Origin: Argentina anserina
Taxonomy: Eukaryota > Streptophyta > Magnoliopsida > Rosales > Rosaceae
Direction: 5' to 3'
DNA length: 64,000 nucleotides
Assembly: GCF_933775445.1 (NCBI RefSeq)
Contig: NC_065875.1
Span: 4,105,001 to 4,169,000 of the forward strand
The stretch's first letter is position 1. Every line of letters begins with the position of its first letter. Below are positions 56,028-64,000 of the stretch, in pieces. The notes under the pieces were generated by a model. It had not been told where the DNA came from. It did no database searches and worked only from the letters and a program-made list of their open reading frames with translations. A program made the position numbers and the translations under genes.

Positions 56028-56693
56028 GATTCACAAGGATAACGATATGTGCTTATATTTCGTACTAGTACTTGATGTCTTCCTTGTTATATATACTACA
56101 AGAAATAGAGAGTTATAGGAAGTCATCAAATCAGGTTTATCAAAGGCTCTAGAAATGATGAGATTATTTTCTAATATATACAGATTTTATCCATAAAACA
56201 CTTGTTTAAGATAGGAAACATTTTTACCACCCTGCATCAGCTAATACCTTTTATAACAATTACCCCGGAAGTGTCTTAAAAGACTCGTACTTTTTAGGAT
56301 TTATATCATCAACAAATCTAGTGCATGCTTTTATAAGAAGGAATTCATAGCTTAAATTCCCCAATTGAATTCCTTACAAAATATGTGTCATTTACAAATT
56401 CATTTCCAGTGTCTAATTATCTTTTAATTTTTTTTATATATTTCACCTCTTTAATTTATTTTAAACTTTCTTAATCTATCACAAACTTCAAATTCCACAT
56501 AAATATAACTAAAAAAATAGAATTCACAATTAATGAATTTCAGATTAATGGATTTTAAGATGCCATCATTTATAAACTCCTATGAATTTTACAATTTCTT
56601 CATTCAAACACACCATTATTGTAATTTTATTTTACTGATATATATATATATATTTATTCTTTTCTAAAAAAAAACAAAGAATGTAACATGTTC

Positions 56694-57449
56694 GAGAAAT
56701 TTTAAATACACACCCCAAACTTCTTAATACACACCCATCCTCAATACACCACCAATTTAAATTCTCATTCTAATACTTTTACTAAATACACCACATAAAA
56801 TACCTAAAATACCCTTGAATGAAAAATCCTAAAATACCTCATATACTCATTATTTGACTATATAAGGCTACTTTTTAGTGCGATTAGTATATTAATTAAT
56901 ATATATTTATTGACATCTTATAAATGTTCATGTTGTTTCTTGAATTGTTTGTTCTTAAAATTCATTATAGATTCCAATTGTTCTTTTCAAGTTCTTTAAA
57001 CTTGAAAATAATAAACAAAATGAAGAATATATGTATATATATATATATAAGAAAAGTTAAAGAAGATGAACATTTCTTTTTTTAAGAACGTAAGAAGATG
57101 AAATTTAATGAAATGAAAATAATTTCTTTTTATTGATTATCTTGTTTGAAACTCTAAAAATAGAAATGATATTTGTTAAAATTAAAGAATGAATGAATTA
57201 TTTAAATTTCCCACTTATTTTCCATTAAAATATATGCTAATTTAAATTTCCTTGTAAATTTTCTTATTTTCTTAGTTTAATAGTTTTCCAAAAATAAATT
57301 CTCCTTTTTTATAATTTAATTTGTTCTTTATTGTCTTAATTATCACACGTACTTATTTTGGTCATTTAACAAACATGCAAAATCTCATTTGAATTATAAA
57401 TAATAGGAGTGTGTATTAAGTGTTTATGAGTATGTATTTAAAACTTCTC
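56694..57449. mobile_element. Mutator-like MITE, 756 bp, near-perfect 9-bp TSD
   Basis: Inverted ends: GAGAAATTTTAAATACACAC on the left and, complemented, GAGAAGTTTTAAATACATAC on the right, with further matching CTTAATACACAC inside. Flanks are AACATGTTC (56685-56693) and AACGTGTTC (57450-57458), a 9-bp duplication with one mismatch. Very AT-rich and without coding capacity. Confidence 0.8.
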
Positions 57450-57669
57450 AACGTGTTCTGTTACAGACTTCTACAATACAACCTACCCAAATGGAAGGAG
57501 CAATTGCATCGGATTTCCTTGTACGTCACTGGGCAAAAGTTTATGCGAGCCTATAAGAGAAGATATGAAAGTAGTTGTAGTTTCAAATCCTAATGGATTG
57601 AATCAAAGCAATGCCCTTCTCATAGGATTCTGTTCGATCGATCTCTGCTTCTCTCTGCTACATACATAT

Positions 57670-58177
57670 CAGTGTTTTCAAAGGCGACGCCGAGGCGTCG
57701 CTGGTACGAGCTTTGGTGCGGGGCGACGGCAAAACACCTCGCTTGTCCAAACCTGGGGGAGCTGTTGGAAAAGCGAACGAAAAAGCAACGGGGCGGTTGT
57801 TTTTGGAGAAGGCGACGGCTGATGCGGCGGGAGACGGAAGATCATCTTCTACTTTTCTGGGTTTTTTTCAATCTTTTGGTCAACACCGATGTCAAACGAC
57901 ATCTTTTCTATTTAAACTCTCTTTTGGGCCAATTCAAACATCTTGTGGGCTTATCTCATGGGTTTTTTTTTTGGGCTAGGTTTTTTCCCCAAATTTTCAT
58001 TCAAATTACACCATATTTTAAATAAAAAATACCATGTATATATGTTAAATTACATTTCTATATATTTTATAAAAATAATCATTGTTGAAAAGGCGGTCGC
58101 CTTATCGCCTTGAGTTTTCACCTTAGCGAGGCAACCCCTAGTCGCCTTCGCCTTCGCTTTCGTCTTTCAAAACATTG
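57670..58177. mobile_element. Non-autonomous hAT element, 508 bp, 8-bp TSD
   Basis: Ends CAGTGTTTTCAAAGGCGA on the left and, complemented, CAATGTTTTGAAAGACGAA on the right. The direct repeat ATACATAT flanks it exactly at 57662-57669 and 58178-58185. The 8-bp TSD and CA(G/A)TGTTTT ends define the hAT superfamily. GC-rich subterminal regions (GGCGACGCCGAGGCG; GGCGGTCGCCTTATCGCC) surround an interior with no transposase. Frames inside are not genes. Confidence 0.88.
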
Positions 58178-58437
58178 ATACATATATATAGACTGCATCA
58201 TCTTCAATTTCCCCATTGTGGTCTGTTAAGTGCATGCAGCTACATATCAACTACTCGTCTACTCATAAATTGATTAAATTCATAATAGAGGAATGACTAA
58301 TTTGAATTTTGGATACCGGGGCTGGATTAATTATACAAGAAATTAAAGCCATACATTTAATTTACTTGGGAGAAAAACCTATTTCCAAATCGTTGTTCGT
58401 ATTACTCATACATTTCAGCTCGATTTATCCAAACAAA

Positions 58438-58857
58438 TTACTCATGTTCCCATTCATGCTCTCTCGTCCATCTAGATTTATCCAAGCTCCGATAAAAACC
58501 ATCGTCTTTAGCCAACCAGAACACCAAGTCATTGCCGGAGTCTTCACCAGGCTGATAAACTTTCCAATATGCAAACTGATTTCCCCACAGTGCATCGCAG
58601 CTGTAACCAACGTTCTTGTTGATGCTCCATCTGTCCTGCGCACCATTTTTAAGATACGCATGGTGTTCGTTAGTGCTCTGATTCCCGCATCTGAGCTCCC
58701 ACGGCTCCGAGTTTCTCGGCAATGCATTAATGAAATTAATCACCGGAAGTCGGCCACTGTTGGAAAGTCTTGCTGGAGAAGAAGAACCGATGGAAATGGT
58801 AAGGGCGACGAAGATCACATGGATTTTTAGGATCAAGCGGTCACCATAACCAAACAT
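58438..58857 (-). CDS. S-protein homologue (SPH), intact, two-cysteine subtype
   Basis: 139 residues, intronless, start ATG at 58857. A hydrophobic N-terminus (LILKIHVIFVALTISIG) should act as signal peptide. The domain runs VINFINALPRNSEPWELRCG, RWSINKNVGYSCDALWG, FAYWKVYQ, LVFWLAKDDGFYRSLD, RWTREHEWE. Only the first two family cysteines are present; C-x-x-C, GPC and CY-x-W are replaced by tryptophan-rich sequence. The same pattern (NALP-x-NSEP, FWL, GFF-x-S-x-D) occurs in the neighbour at 59492-59900, so the two are tandem duplicates of a divergent subgroup. Assignment to S1/SPH rests on overall layout and is slightly less certain than for the others. Confidence 0.82.
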   Translation of the reverse strand: MFGYGDRLILKIHVIFVALTISIGSSSPARLSNSGRLPVINFINALPRNSEPWELRCGNQSTNEHHAYLKNGAQDRWSINKNVGYSCDALWGNQFAYWKVYQPGEDSGNDLVFWLAKDDGFYRSLDKSRWTREHEWEHE

Positions 58858-59490
58858 GTTGAATTCGATAAGGTGACTCTTACCAATTCGATGTTGAGAA
58901 ATCTGTTCACAACTGATTTAAAGGGAGATGAGAAACCTTTTAATTAGAAACTTACTTTTGGCACAAGTATATATTTTCGAAAGAAAACTGAATCCACGAA
59001 GCCTTTCATGGAGCCTTCACAATTGGAAAATAAAAAACCATTCACACGTATCCTCTTCTGACCTAATCTCCTTCTATACGTAATTATTTTGTAATTATTC
59101 GAAAGGAAATGCTGGTGATCACATTGTTGGTGACCCTCTGTTTGGATCTTTAACCAATTCAATCATATCATCCATACCGTCGGGACAGTAATATTAGTAG
59201 GAAATCTCAAGATTACATTAATTAATTTTTAGGCGGATTTGTGCCAACTGATTCGGCTTGCATGCACACCTTATATTGTCTTTGATAAGGAAATCTATAT
59301 TCATGATCTTATAATTCAGATGGCAGGCACCGGTTACATGAACTGTAAATTTATCCTCATGCTGTTTAGAGGATTCATATATTAACAAACCATGAAGAAA
59401 ATGTAAATTGGATTAGACTATTGCAAGAGTAGATTAGCTAGTCGGGTACGACAAACCATGAAGTAAAAAAAAAATTGCAAATACATATCG
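58858..59490. other. Spacer between tandem SPH copies
   Basis: Upstream region of the SPH at 58438. No coding signal. Confidence 0.5.
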
Positions 59491-59491
59491 A

Positions 59492-59900
59492 TCACTCGGT
59501 TTCCCAAACAGATTTTTTCACCCAAGTAGAATTATCCCAACTAAGAAAGAACCCAAGTTCATTCACCAGCCAAAATACTGCTGCTTTACCAATATCTCGC
59601 TTAGGCTGAAGTGCATGCCAGGATGCGAAAAACCTACCCCAGAATGCTCGACAGTAATACAGAGAGCTTTCCCTGGCCTTCCATGTGAAGTCCTCACCAA
59701 CATTCAGGTCGCGTTCACCAATGTATGTATTTCTCGACTTGCATTCAATATTCGCAGGCTCCGAATTCTGAGGCAGGGCATTGCTGTTATGAACTCTGGG
59801 GTAAGTGTTTATATTCAAGCTCTGCAGATGAGCCTAACAACGAAGTGATCAATGAGAACAATGGAATGAGAAGGAAGAAACAGTGGATCCGAGAAAGCAT
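59492..59900 (-). pseudogene. S-protein homologue (SPH), two-cysteine subtype, frameshifted
   Basis: Minus strand from ATG at 59900. The signal peptide (MLSRIHCFFLLIPLFSLITS, then LLGSSAELEY) is in one frame. A one-base shift inside CTTACCCCAGAG (about 59800) moves the rest to the frame that reads VHNSNALPQNSEPANIECKS, FTWKARESSLYYCRAFWG, VFWLVNELGFFLSWD and WVKKSVWETE. A separate ATG at 59818 in the second frame would give a protein without a signal peptide. A Copia LTR lies 18 bp upstream of the ATG, so its native promoter is displaced. Probably inactive; a single sequencing error would also explain the shift. Confidence 0.78.
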
Positions 59901-59918
59901 GATCGGTCCTAAGGGTAG

Positions 59919-60708
59919 TGTTATTGAAAATACAAGATAGAACAATAACGAGTAATAGCAGCGGAATATGTAGAAGAATTTTACTTTTCTATTGAATAAA
60001 CGATATTAATTACAATGATTACACCTTAATCAATAATAATGTTATTCTCAAAAGTAAAAATACTTCTTACTTGATAGTCACAATCAAGCATGAAACAACC
60101 TCACTAAGATCGTTACTTCAAGTGTCGATACAACCTCACTAAGATCGTTGTAGTCACACGGATGATCAACCTCACTAAGAACGTTGATGTTGCCACTAAG
60201 GTCTTCAATGGAGTCACAAAGATCTCCTAGCACTAAGCTTCCCTTTTTGTGAATTTTCTTCTCTTTGGTTTCACCTTCTTTCTCCTCTTTTTTTTTCTTG
60301 TTCGTGTATCTCCTAGAGGCCACCCAACCTACTGCCTATATACATCATATATATAGTAGCCACATGTATTCCCTAACCCTAGGAATTAAACCTAACTTCC
60401 CTTCCTAATACATCTCACATAGAAAAGGAAAAAATCCATATGAATATGGAATACACCTTTTATTTTGAATCCTTTTCTATAACAATTCTCAAACACCATT
60501 TAACTAAATATATATTCCCAAATATATATCAATCTACCCATAATCAAATCGGTGGAGACTTCTTTGGTAGGAAAAATAAACCATAATCTTTTTCTAGTCC
60601 AATTAGGAAACAACTTCAATTCTCCTTTTGCATATCAAATCTTCATGACTTGTCCTCCACACCTTTGGATCTTCATCAACTATATGGAGGCCAATATATG
60701 TACCTTCA
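59919..60708 (-). repeat. 3' LTR of a minus-strand Copia element (790 bp)
   Basis: Plus-strand ends TGTTATTG and CCTTCA. Next to the right end, the minus strand reads AAAGGGGGAGAT, a textbook Copia polypurine tract, which fixes strand and border. The 5 bp outside are GGTAG; the matching copy would be beyond the window. It contains tandem CCTCACTAAGATCGTT-type motifs near 60100-60190. Confidence 0.78.
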
Positions 60709-61110
60709 ATCTCCCCCTTTGGCCTTCCATGCAACTTTCACCATCAAGTACCTACAAGACCACCATGAACAATGTAAGTACAATTTTTTCGATAAACAAA
60801 CCTCAAACATAAACACTAATGTCGTAGGGACTTAATTTAATGTCGTAAGTTGATGAAGCCAAAGGAGGAGAAAGTAATCTGAACATCATCCTCTTCTATC
60901 TCATGACGAGTGCTCCTTGCTCCACTCATGATAAAAGACTGCACACTTAACACACTATAAGGAGAACAAAAGAGATAGCAATATAAGCTTCAGGTTTTAT
61001 TTCCTTGACTAAAAGATATACACGCAAGAGAGTCCAAAAAGGGGTAGGAAATGTAACGCATAAGGGAAGAAAACATGAAGATCTCAAGCTGTAAGGAACT
61101 GTGCAATGAA

Positions 61111-61155
<45 letters not shown>

Positions 61156-62520
61156 CCGAGAGGAAATGAGGTGCACCATATGGTTATCTCGAAATAAACA
61201 TGACATATGTGATGATATCTTTCCATATAGATAAGCATGCATATGATGAGAATATTTCCCGGAGAATCCTTCTAACAAATAGCACTGCATGCAAACTCAT
61301 ATAAACTACTGCACGGCTACAAATAATCTAGAGAAAATATATAATGATAATCATAATTACCACAAACTCATGCATGCAGCCAATTAATACTCACGCAAAA
61401 AGTATGGCACACAATACATGATTTTTTAAATAGACCTGTGTATGCAAAACAAGGATAAGCTAGAACCCAACACCTATTACTACACTAGAATAGATCAAGA
61501 ATTTTTGCACATGAAGAATTTGAAACTACACAGTACCAATAAGCAGACCACTCTAAGGATAGAAACCATTTTAAGACCTTACATGCACTTAGCTCTCAAC
61601 ACTACTTGTAGGGGCAGGACAGAGACCATAATGACACAGTAACACAAACATGTCCAAGCATATCATACAACCATAGTAAGAGTTAATACAATGACCTGAA
61701 CATTCTTGTTGAGCAAGACAATACACTTTATCAACCACACAAACAAGCATCATCGAGTAATATGCATGATTATTAGCCAATAGTAAGATGTGATGTGCAT
61801 TGAGTATACTTCATAATGGGAATGAAAATGAGGAGTGATTAAATGTGCAAGCCAACTTAAACGACACTCCCCTTATCTCTCCATAAAATCACCTTGTAAC
61901 ACCATAATTTGTATTATATATATTTTTTCATGATAATGATAATATATGCTCAGTACATTGCTGAGACAATTTTGCAACCACCGTGGAGACCAAGCCAGCC
62001 CATTCCAACAGGTATCGAGTAGTTAGTCAATCCCTGGAGAGGAGAGCTAGCCTGGCCTAAAAATATCATATCCTCCGAGGAGACCAAACCAGTCCATTCC
62101 TCTAGGAGTCGAGTAGTTAGTCAACTCCTGGAGATGTAGAACTAGCCTGGCCTAAGACTGCATGGACAAATTCCTTACAATTTTTTTTTCATGCAGTCAT
62201 AATCTATAACATGTATTCAACTACATCGGCTCCTGATTAGGTGACTCAACTCAGAGTTGTCCACCACTATGAAGTATGTGTACGTGAGAATCAAACATAA
62301 AGGCTAATGATCATGAATAATATCCGAGAACATTGGATGGGTGATCCAAAGTAACAATGTCAAGAGCCCTAAAGAACTAACAGGTAAAATGCAGTAACTC
62401 ATCTATAGTAAGATAAGATCAAGGACAAGGAAATGTTACCTTGACATATGTACTCACCAAAGCTGTTATTTGTCAATATTGAGAGCAAATGCCAATGGCA
62501 TTATGTAAGGTCAGAAAGCG
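60709..62520 (-). mobile_element. Spacer between RNase H and 3' LTR of the Copia element
   Basis: No coding frame. Holds a (TA)n microsatellite (about 61113-61152) and a 94-bp imperfect tandem duplication (starting 61985 and 62079: GGAGACCAA(G/A)CCAG, CGAGTAGTTAGTCAA, CTAGCCTGGCCTAA). Confidence 0.6.
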
Positions 62521-62925
62521 TTATGTATCCAGTGGTTTGGTAAACAAGTCTGTCCATTGATAATTTGTAGAAACAAATTCTAATGATAGAATATTCTTAT
62601 CAACAAGTTCATGAATGAAATGATAACATATATCAATGTGGTTAGTTCTAGTATGTTGAACAAGATTCTTGGAAATACCAATAACACTTGTATTATCAGA
62701 GAATACAATAAGCTTTCCTTGCGGAATACCATAATCCATAAGCATATTGTTCAACCAAAGCATTTGTGTACAACAACTACATGGATCAACATATTCAACT
62801 TCTGTTATAGACAATGAGTGCAGATTTATTTCTAACTATGTCATGCAACTAAATTCTTACCAACGAATACACAACCACCACTAGTACTTTTCCAATCTTG
62901 CAGATTACCTCTTCAATCAGCATCA
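62521..62925 (-). pseudogene. Copia RNase H remnant
   Basis: Reads YSDADWRG-type start (about 62925-62915), KSTSGG, then SITEVEYVDPCSCCTQMLWL, FSDNTSVIGISKN and HIDICYHFI with DLFTKPLD, the usual end of a Copia RNase H. A stop and a frame change separate the first part from the rest, so it is inactive. Confidence 0.8.
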
Positions 62926-64000
62926 GAATAACCTGTAATTTCAACGTTAGTTCCTTTAACGTTCTTTTTAATAAAACTTACTAGAGCTTTGTTAATTTCC
63001 ACATTTTCAGTGTTGGAGCTTTCTGCGTTTTCTCCTTTGTGTGACGCAATTTCCATTATCCTTCCTCTGGTCCGAACGCCTTTTCCAATGACATCTCTAG
63101 TTGAATGATCTTTTTGAACCTGTTTAAAAACTGTACGAAATTTTGTTGCATGTTGTAAACTTTTATCAACTTCTCTTGATTCTCCCTGTGACTGCACATT
63201 TGTATGATTAGTTCTTGGTAACCCATCATCAGATAATTCAGACAAATCCACATAATGATCAGCAGTTACATTTATAGAGTCAATTACAGTTCTTGTTTCT
63301 TTATCATCAGATTCATAATCTATATCAATACAACACATATTACAATAAGCTTCTATGTGACTCTGGTCTTCCTTTTTCCTCCAGACTTTCTTACCTGGAT
63401 ATCTCTGAGTCTTTTTCACATCCTGCTTAGTTTCTTTATAAGATTTAGATAAACCAACACAGTGAGAAATATCACGTAAAAGCTGACTATGTTCTTTCAA
63501 CTTACTTCGAATATCTTTAATATCTTTCTCATATATGTCATTCGACTTGATCACTTTTGAATTGAAAGAAGTCTGAATATTCTCAGTTTTTTCATGCTTT
63601 CCAACATATGTGTCACTTGCCTTTGAACCTGTTTGTTCACGAACAAAGTTAGTAGAGAAATTAAAATTTCTATTTGAGCTAGACTTACCAGTATATCCAA
63701 GTCCGGTTCTATCATTGTAGCTCTTCCCTGAACTCAAAATGTCAGATAACGATTTCGAACTATTTTGAAATTTTTCAACCTTGTTATATGTTCCATCAAG
63801 CAAAATCTGCAACTTGCTAAGTTTAGAATAAATCAATTAGATTGTCTTTTTCGATTACCTCATCCTGGAGCATTTGAATCTTTGCTAGAAGACGTTTTCT
63901 TTCAAGCACATGATCACCATTGTCACTTTTCTTTCTCAGGTTCAGTTTCTCAACTTCCCATTCAATTTTTTCACCTTCCAGCTTCTCCACTTGTTGCTTT
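62913..64000 (-). pseudogene. Copia gag region joined directly to RNase H (internal deletion)
   Basis: A 307-codon frame (63836-62913) rich in Lys, Ser and Asp begins like the coiled, charged C-terminal part of a Copia gag (ILSSGKSYNDRTGLGYTGKS). It ends VEITGYSDAD, the start of RNase H. Upstream, 64000-63840 continues the coiled coil (KLEGEKIEWEVEKLNLRKK) in a frame shifted by one. Protease, integrase and RT are absent between gag and RNase H, so most of pol was deleted. The element runs past the end of the window. Confidence 0.7.

Noticed and set aside
57565..58025. Three overlapping plus-strand frames near 57.7 kb
   Set aside because: They fall in the hAT element defined by TIRs and an 8-bp TSD; no transposase motifs.
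60990..61238. 82-codon frame with a run of Ile-Tyr
   Set aside because: Translation of a (TA)n microsatellite.
1..64000. CRISPR arrays, bacterial operons, tRNA and rRNA genes
   Set aside because: No spaced palindromic arrays, ribosome-binding-site-led gene runs or recognisable tRNA/rRNA sequences were seen; all signals are of plant nuclear DNA.

Overview
The window is nuclear DNA from a flowering plant, almost certainly a eudicot. The signs are AT-rich intergenic DNA, GT-AG introns, plant-only families (class A GATA factors, an LRR receptor kinase, S-protein homologues) and many plant LTR retrotransposons and MITEs. I cannot fix the species; a rosid, perhaps Rosaceae, is a guess. No bacterial genes, CRISPR, tRNA or rRNA were seen.

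Layout. 1-2.3 kb: end of a minus-strand Gypsy-type element. 6.2-15.8 kb: a GATA1-like block. A normal two-exon GATA gene (6243-7491) is followed by a paralogue (9623-10600). The reading frame of that paralogue can be extended through four more phase-matched exons to 15834. The result would be a 1107-residue protein with one canonical and six altered GATA-type fingers, plus a repeated linker. The introns after exons 2-4 resemble the 3' flank of the simple gene, so the locus looks like serial duplications of a gene's 3' half spliced into one frame. This is the most unusual thing in the window. 21.2-25.0 kb: an intact LRR receptor kinase in two exons, with a U-box kinase 3' fragment about 1 kb beyond it.

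26.9-59.9 kb: a dispersed cluster of eight S-protein-homologue (SPH, plant self-incompatibility protein S1 family) loci. Three are intact (38.9, 55.6, 58.4 kb); five are frameshifted or truncated. These small secreted proteins are embedded in transposon-rich DNA. The elements include a 2.9 kb solo LTR (TSD TCAAG) nested in another LTR-like block, a LINE remnant split by a Copia LTR-internal-LTR-internal array, a second solo LTR (TSD TGAAT), a hAT element (8-bp TSD), two Mutator-like MITEs (9-bp TSDs) and a Stowaway MITE. 59.9-64.0 kb: a minus-strand Copia element whose 3' LTR starts 18 bp upstream of an SPH start codon and which runs off the window.

The GATA block and the receptor kinase are ordinary euchromatic genes. 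The SPH region behaves as an accessory region, where small intronless secreted genes are copied, broken and fused to mobile elements.
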